50,220 bases of DNA. Source: Opitutaceae bacterium. GTDB taxonomy: Bacteria > Verrucomicrobiota > Verrucomicrobiia > Opitutales > Opitutaceae. This document shows, one piece after another, positions 1 to 9,595 of the stretch. Within the stretch, counting starts at the first letter, position 1; the number at the start of each line of letters is the position of its first letter. The notes under the pieces are model-generated. The model saw nothing but the letters and a program-made list of their open reading frames with translations, had not been told where the DNA came from and ran no database searches. The position numbers and the translations under genes are program-made. The stretch covers positions 1-50,220 of the forward strand of contig JANQKI010000241.1 of the NCBI GenBank assembly GCA_028281165.1, in the 5' to 3' direction.

Positions 1-1616
1 GCATCCACGCCGTCCGTCCAGAATTCTGGCAGATGATCGATCAGTTTCTCGAAACCAAGCATTTTGCCCGATCTGTTTTCCGATTCATACAGACCATCCG
101 TCATAAAGAGAAGTCGATCGCCGGATTGCAGGTTGACCAGTTTCTCCTCGTATATGAGTTCAGAGTCTATGCCCAGGGGTAGCCCCTCTGCAGATAATCG
201 CTCTGTTGAACTCTGGCTATCTCGCATTAGAAGAGTGGGGCAGTGGCCTGCGCTTGACAGCTTCAGAGTCATGTTCTCATACGATAGAAAGCCAGCTTGG
301 GCAGTGATGAACATGTTCAGATGACCAAGCTCTTCGTTGATTTGCTTGTTGATTTGAGAAAGAAGCCAACCAGGCGTCTCCGAAAAGTTGAGACGTGAAC
401 GTACAGCTGTTCGGAAAATAGTGGCCAGCAACGCGGCAGGTACGCCTTTACCCATTACGTCTGCAATAATGATGAGCAACCCGTAATCCTTGATCTCGAT
501 GGTATCCACATAGTCTCCACCAACCTCCATAGCTGTGATACACTGGCCAGTGACACGGCAAAATTTATTGTTCGGAAAACTCGAAGGAAGAAGCGATTTC
601 TGGATTTCCGATGCGATTTCCAATTGAGCGCTCGACCGCTTCTGAGCTTCACTTCGTTCGAATGTCGAAGCGCTCGCTAATGCGATGCCAAAGAAGGTAG
701 CGAAGATGGACCCAACTTCCTTAGCTTCCGTATCCAAAAATGGGGTGTCAGTATCAGAAAAGGTTAGCGCGATGATACCCATGGTATCTCCTTGATAGCT
801 AATCGGACACAGTAGAGCGCTCGCGTTCTCCTTTCTAAGCAGGTCGTCCTTCAGCAGGGATTGACAGTCCTCTACAATTGATGGTTCGGTTTCGCGAAAG
901 GCTGCGGCGATGAACTGATTCGAGTTTAGCGAAACATTTTTCAAGTCTGATCCGTCTTTTGCCGCGAGTTGCAACGTGGCTCCGTTTGCGATCCACACTC
1001 CAACCAATTCTGGATTAATGATAGATTTTATCTTCTCTATTCCGCTTTGCAGAACCTTCTCTACGATCGGGTAGTTCGAGAGAACATTGGCCATCCCTCT
1101 AATTGCCTCCAGTTTCGAGTAGGAAAGTTGCAGTTCGCTTGTCATCCCTTGAAGCGTCTCGAACATATCCTGCATTTTTTCGATCGAGCACGACTGTTTG
1201 TGTAGCGTTTTTCTCATTACGAAACGATGGCCATACTCCGTTGCTTCGTGCCGCCAGTCGTCAGCTATGCTATCGATTAGGAACGCTCCTCGACCCGTTT
1301 CCTCTAGTGGATCCTCAGGCAGGCTCTTGCCGTGGTTATCATCCGCGAACTCTCCCGGATCTTCGATTTCAATCTCGAGAGCGTCATCGAACCATGTCCA
1401 TTTGGCCTTGACCCTTTTTTCGGGGTCCTCGTTGCATCCATGTTCGATCGCGTTGTTCATGGCCTCGCAAAACATCAGCTCGATTTGCGGCCAAAGTGTC
1501 TCGTTTACGCCTCTAAGTTGACAGTAATTTCTCAAGGATCGAGCGGCCAGAGAAACATTGGCAAGATCGGCAGGGATCTCGCAGTATCCTATCTCTCTAT
1601 ACGAAATATTGTCCAT
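1..1616 (-). CDS. Partner-switching regulator: RsbW-like kinase + GAF + SpoIIE/PP2C phosphatase (C-terminus cut by window edge)
   Basis: The frame is open from ATG at 1616 to the left edge (538 codons, no stop), so the C-terminus lies outside the window. Residues 1-135 form a GHKL ATPase of the anti-sigma type, with N-box EAMNNAIEHG (51-60) and a glycine box ETGRGAFLI. Residues about 165-315 look like a GAF domain. From about 335 a PP2C/SpoIIE phosphatase follows, with GGDYVD, DVMGKGVPAAL, SAGHCPTLL and MTDGLYE carrying the metal-binding Asp residues. Known families of these types phosphorylate and dephosphorylate STAS anti-anti-sigma proteins; here both activities may sit in one chain. No membrane segment is visible, so it should be cytoplasmic, sensing through GAF. 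It starts 2 bp after the stop of the preceding gene, the last visible gene of a four-gene operon. The STAS protein at 4273-4587 is the obvious candidate partner (inference). Confidence 0.9.
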   Translation of the reverse strand, partial: MDNISYREIGYCEIPADLANVSLAARSLRNYCQLRGVNETLWPQIELMFCEAMNNAIEHGCNEDPEKRVKAKWTWFDDALEIEIEDPGEFADDNHGKSLPEDPLEETGRGAFLIDSIADDWRHEATEYGHRFVMRKTLHKQSCSIEKMQDMFETLQGMTSELQLSYSKLEAIRGMANVLSNYPIVEKVLQSGIEKIKSIINPELVGVWIANGATLQLAAKDGSDLKNVSLNSNQFIAAAFRETEPSIVEDCQSLLKDDLLRKENASALLCPISYQGDTMGIIALTFSDTDTPFLDTEAKEVGSIFATFFGIALASASTFERSEAQKRSSAQLEIASEIQKSLLPSSFPNNKFCRVTGQCITAMEVGGDYVDTIEIKDYGLLIIIADVMGKGVPAALLATIFRTAVRSRLNFSETPGWLLSQINKQINEELGHLNMFITAQAGFLSYENMTLKLSSAGHCPTLLMRDSQSSTERLSAEGLPLGIDSELIYEEKLVNLQSGDRLLFMTDGLYESENRSGKMLGFEKLIDHLPEFWTDGVD

Positions 1617-1618
1617 TC

Positions 1619-2797
1619 TCAACTCGCCTTTTTAAATGCGGCCTTCCAGAAGTTTTTTCTGACAATCTTGTCCACGCCCTTCTCCGCTTCAAGCGCCTGG
1701 TAGGCGGCGTGGGCCCATTCATCTGGATCATTCGTGCTATGGCAATCATGTATATCGGAAAGCGACAGAACTCCCGGTATGACCTCCTTTAGGCGTTGCT
1801 CTAATTCGTGATTCGTCTCGACCGTCCAATCTAGAGGTCTGGGATGGATGCCAATCAAACGCATCCGTCCTTTGAATACCTGCTTTAACCATTGCCATCG
1901 ACGAACGATGAGAGGGCCATGGTTGCCAGTTTTCAAAGCAAGTTCGCCTCCTCGGCCGTCGTGAGCCTGAAGAAGCGACCAATCGATTTTCGAGAGCGTG
2001 GCGATGGGAGAGAATATGAGGAAAAGGAACAAGGCGAAAATTCTTTCCGATAAGGGAGCCGATCGAGCGCTATCAGCGAGATCGCTCAGTATGAAAGAGT
2101 CGGTTATGGATACACGGCAGCCTCGTTTTACATCCAGAAGCAATCCTCCATCGACAGCGACATTGTCGAGCGAAGTATTGCGTCCCACCATCGTGCCTGG
2201 CATTACTATGGAGTCTTTCACGAGAGCATTTTCATCGATTATCGTGTTTTCGAATACACAGGCATAAGGTCCTATCTGAGCATTGGCTCCAATATCGCAT
2301 TTGCCTTGTATCCAAAAAGGTGGCTCAAACTTCGCGCCTTTGTGGATACGAACATGAGGGCCAATCCAGCCCTTCTCTTGAAAATTAGTTTCCACTCGGA
2401 GAGAATATTCCTTTATGGAATCGAGCCATTCTTTATGGAGCCCGATCCAGTGGCGTAGCAGATCTCCGTCCGACTCTAAGGGCTCTGCCATATGATTGTT
2501 TTTGGGTAGTCCAATAATCGGCACAGCGTCTTCCGGAGCCTTTTCGTCTGAGGAGATGGGAAGAACGGTTGCTGAACGAGACCAAAAGTTGCCATCATCG
2601 AGAAAGTCGCGTACTTGGGTTGGTCGATCGGCAGTATAGAATTCCACTTCTGTAACGGCTCGATTTACCGCTTCGTCCATCCAATGAGCGATCAATGGCT
2701 TATCGCCAATTTGCCACAGGCAAAAAGGAGCGTGGTTTCTCCAAATTGTATCCAAATGACTCCAATCGGGAATCAGAAGCTTCCACTTCATTTTCAT
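1619..2797 (-). CDS. Left-handed beta-helix (hexapeptide) protein with degenerate nucleotidyltransferase-like N-terminus
   Basis: 392 residues in three visible parts. Residues 1-110 resemble the start of sugar-nucleotide transferases (GDKPLIAHWMDEA) but lack the catalytic G-x-G-T-R loop. Residues about 145-235 are hexapeptide repeats (IGPHVRIHKGAKF, IGANAQIGPYACV, VMPGTMVGRNTSL) forming a beta-helix. A hydrophobic stretch (about 250-265) and a tail with FKGRMRLIGIHPRP follow; the tail resembles the F-x-G-x-M-S-x-V-G-x-R-P signature of the sugar transferase encoded just upstream. Hexapeptide families usually acylate or activate nucleotide sugars, but the N-terminal active site appears lost, so a scaffolding or regulatory role is equally possible. 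It begins 9 bp after the sugar transferase stop and ends 2 bp before the phosphatase start, so co-transcription is likely. An alternative start two codons in (ATG, residue 3) is possible. Confidence 0.75.
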   Translation of the reverse strand: MKMKWKLLIPDWSHLDTIWRNHAPFCLWQIGDKPLIAHWMDEAVNRAVTEVEFYTADRPTQVRDFLDDGNFWSRSATVLPISSDEKAPEDAVPIIGLPKNNHMAEPLESDGDLLRHWIGLHKEWLDSIKEYSLRVETNFQEKGWIGPHVRIHKGAKFEPPFWIQGKCDIGANAQIGPYACVFENTIIDENALVKDSIVMPGTMVGRNTSLDNVAVDGGLLLDVKRGCRVSITDSFILSDLADSARSAPLSERIFALFLFLIFSPIATLSKIDWSLLQAHDGRGGELALKTGNHGPLIVRRWQWLKQVFKGRMRLIGIHPRPLDWTVETNHELEQRLKEVIPGVLSLSDIHDCHSTNDPDEWAHAAYQALEAEKGVDKIVRKNFWKAAFKKAS

Positions 2798-2806
2798 GAG
2801 CTTAAC

Positions 2807-3541
2807 TTAGTAGGCTCCTTTCCCTAGCAAGACGGCGGGAACCGTTTTGAAAAGCAATTTGATATCCAGCCAGAGACTTTTGGATCGAATGTATTCAACA
2901 TCCAATAACACCTGATTTTCGAAATCGAGATCCGTCCGACCGCCCACTTGCCAGAAGCAGGTCAAGCCTGGCTTTGCCAAAAGTCTTTGTCGATCTTCGT
3001 TGGTGTAGTCGGCTACTTCGGCTGGTATCACGGGACGTGGACCGACGATTGACATGTCTCCACGAAATACATTCCAGAATTGAGGTAGCTCATCGATAGA
3101 ATATTTACGAATAAAATTCCCCACTTTTGTGATACGTGGGTCGCCCATCAACTTGATTGCCACCGTATCCTTGCATTGATGCTGCTCGATTAGCTTTTTG
3201 CCGATTTCTTCAGCGTTAGTCACCATTGATCGAAATTTCCAAATCTTGAAGCTTCGCCCTTTGTAGCCGACGCGGTTTTGCTTAAATAGTATAGGACCTC
3301 TATCCTCGATCTTAATGGCTAAAATAGTTGCTAGGTAGATGGGAGTCAGGGCCAGCATTGCGCAGCTCGAAACCAGTATATCAAAAAGGCGCTTAATTCC
3401 ATTGGTCGAGCTGATGACGCTCCTCCAAACGAATCGTTTCAGGTGTACGCGGAAGGCCATGCTCGCCTTTCCGGTGGGAGTAGCGGCCTTGGCCCAATAT
3501 TCCGCTAAGCGTTTGTCACTTTGGGTTGTCCGTTGCTGCAT
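2807..3541 (-). CDS. Undecaprenyl-phosphate sugar-1-phosphate transferase (WcaJ/EpsL-type catalytic domain)
   Basis: 244 residues, a short-form bacterial sugar transferase. One membrane segment (about residues 55-72, DILVSSCAMLALTPIYLATI) precedes the cytoplasmic catalytic domain with KIWKFRSM, the active-site SIDELPQFWNVFRGDMS and VGPRP, then KPGLTCFWQVGGR. The family transfers a sugar-phosphate from a UDP-sugar to undecaprenyl phosphate at the inner membrane, the first step of exopolysaccharide or O-antigen repeat assembly. The four-helix N-terminal region of long WcaJ proteins is absent, as in the PglC/EpsL short class. The gene overlaps the upstream uridine kinase by 26 bp and is followed by the beta-helix protein after 9 bp. 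Which sugar is moved cannot be told from sequence. Confidence 0.92.
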   Translation of the reverse strand: MQQRTTQSDKRLAEYWAKAATPTGKASMAFRVHLKRFVWRSVISSTNGIKRLFDILVSSCAMLALTPIYLATILAIKIEDRGPILFKQNRVGYKGRSFKIWKFRSMVTNAEEIGKKLIEQHQCKDTVAIKLMGDPRITKVGNFIRKYSIDELPQFWNVFRGDMSIVGPRPVIPAEVADYTNEDRQRLLAKPGLTCFWQVGGRTDLDFENQVLLDVEYIRSKSLWLDIKLLFKTVPAVLLGKGAY

Positions 3542-4154
3542 TGCTAGCTAATCGATTTTCTAAATCGGCCAGAAATGCTTCTACAGAAGTGTTATCTTCG
3601 CTCGCTTTCCAAATACGCTTCGCCCATTTCGATGACGGTTGCACAAACCTCTTGTACATGGGTTGGGCTCTTGTTTTCCAGAAGTCTACAATTTGATCGT
3701 AGGAGTACCCTCTTTCGCTCTGGTCTCTCGCTATCCTACGTTCAAGCCGGATTTCCGAAGGCGTTTCGATGAATATGGAGTCGTCCAGTAGTTTACGAAT
3801 GTTCGGAAAATGCAGAGCGAATATGCCTTCCAGGATTGTGATCGGCTTGGGGTAGATCCTTTGAGCGTTCTCAATACGACTGTATTTGGAAAACGTATAT
3901 CCTGGCACCATTACCGATTGGCCTTCGAGGAGGCATTTCACGTGGGTTTCGAGTAGCGTGTCTTCGATAGAATCGGGATGATCGAAGTTGGTTTTTGATG
4001 CTTCGTCCAGAGGGAGACTCGACAAATCTCTATAGTACCAATCGATGCTAAGGGAACAGACTTTTTGCGGAAATCGTCCTTCCACTTTTTTGGCGAGCCA
4101 CGTCTTTCCCGAACCACTTCCTCCAGCTATGCCAACCAGCCACGTTTTGCTCAT
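3516..4154 (-). CDS. Uridine kinase family protein
   Basis: 212 residues. It has a Walker A motif GGSGSGKT at residues 11-18, the uridine-kinase signature NFDHPDSIE, the lid/binding region ILEGIFALH and the arginine-rich RRIARDQSERGYS. The family phosphorylates uridine (or cytidine) to the nucleoside monophosphate in the cytoplasm. In this position it may feed the UDP-sugar pool used by the overlapping sugar transferase gene (26-bp overlap), which is inference from context. It is the first gene of the leftward operon and divergent from the STAS gene, with a 118-bp shared upstream region (4155-4272). No clear Shine-Dalgarno sequence precedes the ATG at 4154. Another P-loop small-molecule kinase is possible but less likely. 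Confidence 0.88.
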   Translation of the reverse strand: MSKTWLVGIAGGSGSGKTWLAKKVEGRFPQKVCSLSIDWYYRDLSSLPLDEASKTNFDHPDSIEDTLLETHVKCLLEGQSVMVPGYTFSKYSRIENAQRIYPKPITILEGIFALHFPNIRKLLDDSIFIETPSEIRLERRIARDQSERGYSYDQIVDFWKTRAQPMYKRFVQPSSKWAKRIWKASEDNTSVEAFLADLENRLASNAATDNPK

Positions 4155-4272
4155 TTACAATTCCATATCTAGCTAGCTCTAGCCCTCAAGCGAGGCTCAA
4201 CTTGGCCGTATAGAGAAATGGTCTGCAAGAAATCAATCAGCAGCCAGACGCCTATTTCTAATTCACAAGCTA

Positions 4273-4587
4273 ATGAACTCAGTAATTGACGGTCAGATTG
4301 ACGATGGAACTCTAAAACTCGGTGTTGGCGTTCAGCGTCTCGACGCTGCTTCTTCACGAAATTTTAAAAAGGAGTTCGAATCCCTTTGGTCAGATGAAAT
4401 TCAACGTGTCGAATTGAACTTCGAAAATGTGGAATTCATTGATAGCTCGGGAGTAGGAGCTCTTCTCGGAGTCTACAAGAGGCTGCCTGAAAATGAAGCT
4501 TCAGTCCGATTGAAAAAGGTTCAAGCCCCCGTTCAGTCTGTAATCGAACTGCTTCGCCTTCATCGGATTTTCGAGATTTCGAACTAA
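4273..4587 (+). CDS. STAS-domain anti-anti-sigma factor
   Basis: 104 residues, a single STAS domain. The phosphorylation loop IDSSGVGALLG has D57-S58-S59-G60, where an RsbW/SpoIIAB-type kinase would modify a serine. In the unphosphorylated state such proteins bind the kinase and release its target. The gene is divergent from the operon ending with the kinase-phosphatase protein at 1-1616, so the two probably form one switch (inference). The cognate target (a sigma factor or an enzyme) is not identifiable in the window. The following 248 bp (4588-4835) hold no recognisable gene before the hybrid kinase. Confidence 0.9.
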   Translation: MNSVIDGQIDDGTLKLGVGVQRLDAASSRNFKKEFESLWSDEIQRVELNFENVEFIDSSGVGALLGVYKRLPENEASVRLKKVQAPVQSVIELLRLHRIFEISN

Positions 4588-4835
4588 TCACGTCGCTACC
4601 GAGCGATCCATTAAGCTTGGCCATGGTCGATTGGTCCCTTCTTGGCGTACCAATCTTAAAAAGTTTTTAAAGGAGTGGGCCGAGAAGTCCGTTGATACAG
4701 GACGAACTCCGATTGGGAGCTATATTAATGAAGAAAACCCCACAAATTTTCGTTTCTCGACTCCTTATTGAAGAAAGCAGGTCGATGTACAATTAACGCC
4801 AAGCTCCGCGATTCTTAATCGATTCTCATCGGCCT

Positions 4836-7800
4836 ATGCATCCCACATCTTCATACGAAGAGGCATTTAACAAAACACCTACTGCTCAGCTACTTGTTGC
4901 AGGGGGTAGAGTGACTCTTGCTAACCGTGCGGCAAGTCAGCTTTTAGTTCAGTCAGCAGATCCCTCATCGCTCTCAGATACGCCTCTCGAAGCCTATTTC
5001 TCCAATCTGGAAAAATTGGCAGACCTGACGAACGGTTCCTACCGCCTCGATCTGTCTTCGCCCCTGGAAATCGGCCCCAAAGCTTGCGATGTTTCTATTG
5101 TCAGGCTGGTCGGCGAAGAAAGCCTTTGGCAGATATTTCCTGCGGCGGTTGAAGAGCTCGATTTAAATCCTGACACCAGTCCCTCTTGGTTTGGCATTTT
5201 GGAGGCTTTACCAGACGGAATCGTTTCGGTTTCCATGGGCTCGGTCAGAGCTGGGGCCCAAAAGGACTACGTTGTTGTTCAAGCCAATAGGCCTGCTTGC
5301 GCGATTCTTGGTATGGATCCTAGCGAGCTCGAAGGGCGTCGTTTGAGGAATGTCTTTTCAGCTTACGAAGATCTCGAGATCGATAATCTTCTCTATGAGG
5401 CCAAGCAGTCGAAAAGTCGGATCACCAAAGAGGCAGTGTGTTCATTGAATGCTGGCGACTCGAATATTTTGGTTTCGGCTCGCGAGGTTAGCAATGACGA
5501 GTTCGTTCTCGTTTTTAAAGACGTAACGCGCGAACGCCGTGTAGAGCGTCAGCTAAAATCGAGCTCCACTGAGCTGGAGCGTCTTAGCGATCAGGTGCCG
5601 GGTGTCTATTTCCATCTTGAAATCAATGGCGATGGAGAGCCTTCCTTCCCCTTTATCAGCGAGCGAATCGAAGAGCTTCTGGGTCTTAATGCTTCTAAAG
5701 TCATGGCGGATGCTTCCGCTGCTATGGGAGCTGTATTCATCGAAGACCTCGAGCGCGTTTACGAAAGTCTTGCCGTATCGGCAAGAAACTTGAATCCCCT
5801 CCACATTGAGTACCGGGTCAAGGGACCAAATGACCGACAGAAGTGGGTGGCCACAAAAGCCATTCCAGAAAAGCGTTTAGACGGGTCCATAATTTGGTAT
5901 GGAATTTTTGAGGACATCACCCTCCGAAAGGAATCGGAAGAGCGCTTGCGTATGGTTTCCGCTGCTGTAGAGGCTTCGAGCGACTTTATTCTGATGATGG
6001 ATACGGATGGAGCTAGCATGTATCATAACAACTCCTTTACCAGTATTCTCGGCTATGATTCGATTGATCAGCTCAACGGCAAGGGCGGGGTCATCGCGCT
6101 ATTTCAAGATAATAGAGTATTCGAAAAAATAATACAAGAGACTCAGGAGTACGGACATTGGCAAGGCGATGTTCACATGCTGACCGAAAGCGGCCGCTCT
6201 CTCGACATCTATTTCAGAACCGTTTCGGTTCGAGACGAGAAAGGTCGGATTACGACACTCGTCGGAACGGGTACCGATGTTACTCACAACAAGCGGCGGC
6301 AAAATCTGCTCAAACGCTACAATTCTGTTCTTAAAGCTCAGAGCGAGGCTTCGACAGATGGTATTCTTGTGGTGAACGAACGCGGCATCGTTTCGAATTA
6401 CAATAAGCGTTTCTGCGAAATCTGGGAGCTTTCGCCTAGCCTCATGGATACTGGCGATCCAGGGAAGATTTGGCAAGTGGCTGCTAAGCAGCTTGAAGAC
6501 CCGGCTTCATACATGTTAAAGGCGAAGCAAATCGCCGACAGCGAAAGCGAGACTACCAAGGATGTCATCGAGCTCAAGAATGGGAGAATCTTCGAGCGCG
6601 CATCCATTCCAATTTCTTCTCCGCTTGGCGAGTCGTATGGTCGAGTTTGGTTTTTCCATGAGATAACCGAACAGAAACGATCGGAGGAACGACTTATGGC
6701 CGCCATGAGGCAGGCCGAGGAGGCTAACCAGGCTAAGAGCTATTTCCTCGCCAACATGAGCCATGAGATTCGTACGCCTATGAATGGCATTATTGGCATG
6801 ACTGGGTTGCTGATGGATACGGATCTGGATCGAGAGCAAACGGACTATGTAGATACGGTTCGAGCTAGTAGCGAAGCTCTGCTTGTAGTGATAAATGACA
6901 TACTCGATTTCTCGAAAATCGAGTCAGGCAAGCTGGAAATCGAGCATATCATGTTCGATTTAAGAGATTGTATCGAAGAAGCAATTGACACCCTGGCTCT
7001 TCAAGCAACGGAAAAAGGCCTCGATATTGCGGCTGTAGTTGATAGGGAAATACCAAGTTCACTGCTGGGAGACCCGACGCGTCTCCGCCAAATCGTGGTG
7101 AATCTTGTTGGCAACGCTGTGAAATTCACGGAAAAGGGAGGAGTTGCAATCCGCGTTTCTCCCTTCCATTTGTGCGAAGACGATGTGATACTCCAGTTTT
7201 CAGTTACGGATACGGGAATTGGTATTCCCGAGGATCGCATCGATCATCTGTTCGATTCATTTAGCCAGGTTGATTCCTCCACTACCCGCAAGTTTGGGGG
7301 TACTGGTCTTGGTTTGGCCATCAGTCGGAATCTTGCCGAATTGATGGGTGGCTCCATGTGGGTTGAAAGCGAGATCGGCAAGGGATCGACTTTCCATTTC
7401 ACCGCTAATCTAAGTAAGGCTTCTTTCGACTTCGATCTTAATTCATCCATTTCCTCCAATGCGTTTAGCGAGAAACGGGCAGTCATCATCGACCACAATG
7501 AATTCAGTATAGAAGCGTTGGTTAATCAGCTTAGTATTCTAGGGATTGAATCAAAATCCTTCGTTACTCCTGAAGCTTTTTACTCCGATGAGACGCTCAG
7601 GGATTCCGAATGGCATTTCATCTTTGCCGAAGTTGGTATAGGAGGCGTGAATACAGATCAGTTTATTAAGGAGGCTCGCAAGCATTTGAACACAGATAGC
7701 CTCCCGATTATTCTTTGCGGGCCTCTTGGAACCCTTCAGACCAGCGTTTCTTCTGAAGAAAAGGTCCTTGCTTTGTTAAAGCCTTTCAAGCTGGCCAACG

Positions 7801-8309
7801 TGAAGAAATACGCCCTTGAAGCGCTTGGATTCGATAAACCCAACGTCAAGAGACAGTCACGAACTTCGTCTCTACTGGGCGAGGAAATGCCGCTTTCAAT
7901 TCTTCTTGCTGAGGACAATCTGGTGAACCAGAAAGTCGCCAAGCGCTTGTTTAAGAAGCTGGGCTATGAGATTGAATTGGCGCCCAATGGGCTTGAAGCG
8001 CTCAAGGCCTTGGACAACGGATCTTTCGATTTGATATTCATGGATATCCAAATGCCCGAGATGGATGGTTTGCAGGCTACGCGCGAAATTATCGCGAAAT
8101 GGGGAGAGAATCGTCCGAGGATTATTGCTTTAACGGCGAACGCTATGCGAGAGGATCGGGAAAATTGTTTTCAGGCCGGCATGGATGATTATCTAACCAA
8201 GCCTTTTAAGCCCGAAGAACTCAAAGACGTCATTACCAAGACTTACCAGAAAATCAACGAATCGACAGACGATGGATTTCACAATCCGTTTTCTGCTAGC
8301 AATAACTGA
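4836..8309 (+). CDS. Soluble multi-PAS hybrid histidine kinase with one degenerate and one intact receiver
   Basis: 1157 residues and no membrane segment, so cytoplasmic sensing. Four clear PAS/PAC repeats lie between about 115 and 625 (boundaries [36 protein letters not shown]), with a fifth PAS-like segment at 1-110. The HisKA domain has the phospho-accepting H643 in [10 protein letters not shown]. The ATPase has [20 protein letters not shown] and [10 protein letters not shown] first receiver-like domain (about 878-1000) has Glu932 where the acceptor Asp would be (FIFAEVG) but keeps a Lys (LLKPF). The final receiver (about 1020-1140) is intact, with AEDN, D1070 in [10 protein letters not shown] and TKPF. 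No Hpt domain or DNA-binding output is fused, so phosphate must pass to a separate partner. It converges on a REC-HDOD gene, a possible partner. The input signal is unknown. Confidence 0.93.
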   Translation: MHPTSSYEEAFNKTPTAQLLVAGGRVTLANRAASQLLVQSADPSSLSDTPLEAYFSNLEKLADLTNGSYRLDLSSPLEIGPKACDVSIVRLVGEESLWQIFPAAVEELDLNPDTSPSWFGILEALPDGIVSVSMGSVRAGAQKDYVVVQANRPACAILGMDPSELEGRRLRNVFSAYEDLEIDNLLYEAKQSKSRITKEAVCSLNAGDSNILVSAREVSNDEFVLVFKDVTRERRVERQLKSSSTELERLSDQVPGVYFHLEINGDGEPSFPFISERIEELLGLNASKVMADASAAMGAVFIEDLERVYESLAVSARNLNPLHIEYRVKGPNDRQKWVATKAIPEKRLDGSIIWYGIFEDITLRKESEERLRMVSAAVEASSDFILMMDTDGASMYHNNSFTSILGYDSIDQLNGKGGVIALFQDNRVFEKIIQETQEYGHWQGDVHMLTESGRSLDIYFRTVSVRDEKGRITTLVGTGTDVTHNKRRQNLLKRYNSVLKAQSEASTDGILVVNERGIVSNYNKRFCEIWELSPSLMDTGDPGKIWQVAAKQLEDPASYMLKAKQIADSESETTKDVIELKNGRIFERASIPISSPLGESYGRVWFFHEITEQKRSEERLMAAMRQAEEANQAKSYFLANMSHEIRTPMNGIIGMTGLLMDTDLDREQTDYVDTVRASSEALLVVINDILDFSKIESGKLEIEHIMFDLRDCIEEAIDTLALQATEKGLDIAAVVDREIPSSLLGDPTRLRQIVVNLVGNAVKFTEKGGVAIRVSPFHLCEDDVILQFSVTDTGIGIPEDRIDHLFDSFSQVDSSTTRKFGGTGLGLAISRNLAELMGGSMWVESEIGKGSTFHFTANLSKASFDFDLNSSISSNAFSEKRAVIIDHNEFSIEALVNQLSILGIESKSFVTPEAFYSDETLRDSEWHFIFAEVGIGGVNTDQFIKEARKHLNTDSLPIILCGPLGTLQTSVSSEEKVLALLKPFKLANVKKYALEALGFDKPNVKRQSRTSSLLGEEMPLSILLAEDNLVNQKVAKRLFKKLGYEIELAPNGLEALKALDNGSFDLIFMDIQMPEMDGLQATREIIAKWGENRPRIIALTANAMREDRENCFQAGMDDYLTKPFKPEELKDVITKTYQKINESTDDGFHNPFSASNN

Positions 8310-8324
8310 ATTTGATTTTCGAAT

Positions 8325-8355
8325 ACGAGAGCTAGATTCCGACTATCGCTCTCGT
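8325..8355. terminator. Hairpin between convergent genes
   Basis: An 8-bp perfect stem (ACGAGAGC with GCTCTCGT) around a 15-nt loop sits in the 53-bp gap between the convergent hybrid kinase and REC-HDOD genes. There is no clear T-run on either side, so it may be a weak bidirectional terminator or 3'-end protector rather than a classical intrinsic terminator. Confidence 0.45.
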
Positions 8356-8362
8356 TGCCTGC

Positions 8363-9553
8363 TTACACAAAATCGAGTGGAAAGTCCGGCTTTAAATCCA
8401 GTTTCTTCGCCAGTTCCAAATCGAGATCATCGCCACGATAATAGAGCATATCCTTTTTGGAATGGGCTGCATAGTTCGCGAAGTGGACAAGCGAAACGGA
8501 ACAGAATCCGCCACAGCAAACATACTTTGGCTCGTGATGCCAAGCTACGGTACGAACGATGTTTTCCGGAAGACCCCACATGTGGAATAGGTGCGCTCCT
8601 ACCGCAGCATGATCGCACCCCAATGTAGCTTGCTCAACCTTCCAACAGGGTTTGTCCAGCTCCATAGACCGACCCAGAAGGTCGGCATAAGCGTTTCCTA
8701 CCTTCGCCAATAGGACCAGCTTCCCTAGATCGTGCAGGAGGGCTATACTAGCCGAGAGCTGTATGAGTTTTATATCATTTACGAAATGCTTCATCTGCAG
8801 GGCGTATTGGCTCGCCTCAATGCAGTGCTGGAGGACGCCGTTTGCTATTTCCTGTAGCTGAGGGCTTAGGTTGAGTTGTTTCTTAGCAAGCTCCGCGATT
8901 GCAAGGCTGCGTACGAAATCCATTCCAAGCATCTGTAGAGCTTCGTCGATTGTCTCTACGCGACCTCCAGCCCCGAAAAACGCCGTGTTTGCAACCTGCA
9001 GAATACTGGCATGAGCTGTCGGATGTTTCGATACGATAGACCCTAGCTTTTCGATATCGCACTCTGGGTCCTCAGCCGATTCGAGGAGTTCTTGCAAAGG
9101 TTGGTTGTTAACGTGGAGTTGCTGCGTTTCTTCCACGATTTTCGCGACTTTTTCCTGTCTAATGAGTGCCTGAGTGACGAAAACCTGGCGAATCGCGATA
9201 ACCACTTGATTAGCTTTGGTGGGCCTTAGAATGTACCTATGAGCTAGCCCGGTCGCCTTTCTCAGGATTTCCTGATCCTCTTCGCCGTGTAGCAGAATTC
9301 GCAAAATATCCGAATGATCGCGTTTGGCTAGAGCGAGAAACTCCGGACCTAACCTGTCGACCGCCCGCATGTCGGTGATAATCAAATCTACGTCGCCTTG
9401 CTCAATCGCCTTAATAGCCGAATCGCTGCTTCTAGCTATCCGTATGCTCCAGTTCTTCTGTATCGCTGCTATTTCGCGCCCGAGCCGTTCGAGAGACTTT
9501 GATTCGTCGTCTCCAACAAGGACGTTAAGCGCGTTCAAGTTTTCAAATTTCAT
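8363..9553 (-). CDS. Receiver-HDOD signalling protein
   Basis: About 396 residues from ATG 9553; an in-frame ATG at 9595 would add 14 residues. I prefer 9553 because receiver domains normally begin within a few residues of the start; neither site has a clear ribosome-binding sequence. The receiver (1-120) keeps GDDE and D61 (LIITDM), but the switch residue is His (LLHG) and the conserved Lys is Arg110 (ILRPTK), so phospho-signalling may be altered. The HDOD domain spans about 140-345, with ALLHDLGKL, GCDHAAVGAHLF and WHHEPK. HDOD proteins are signalling or scaffold relatives of HD phosphohydrolases, often linked to c-di-GMP, motility or chemotaxis. The gene converges on the hybrid kinase. It has a long 5' intergenic region with a strong palindrome. 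Confidence 0.85.
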   Translation of the reverse strand: MKFENLNALNVLVGDDESKSLERLGREIAAIQKNWSIRIARSSDSAIKAIEQGDVDLIITDMRAVDRLGPEFLALAKRDHSDILRILLHGEEDQEILRKATGLAHRYILRPTKANQVVIAIRQVFVTQALIRQEKVAKIVEETQQLHVNNQPLQELLESAEDPECDIEKLGSIVSKHPTAHASILQVANTAFFGAGGRVETIDEALQMLGMDFVRSLAIAELAKKQLNLSPQLQEIANGVLQHCIEASQYALQMKHFVNDIKLIQLSASIALLHDLGKLVLLAKVGNAYADLLGRSMELDKPCWKVEQATLGCDHAAVGAHLFHMWGLPENIVRTVAWHHEPKYVCCGGFCSVSLVHFANYAAHSKKDMLYYRGDDLDLELAKKLDLKPDFPLDFV

Positions 9554-9595
9554 TCGTTGCTTGGTTTCGAGAGGCTGGATTCCTGGAATTACCAT

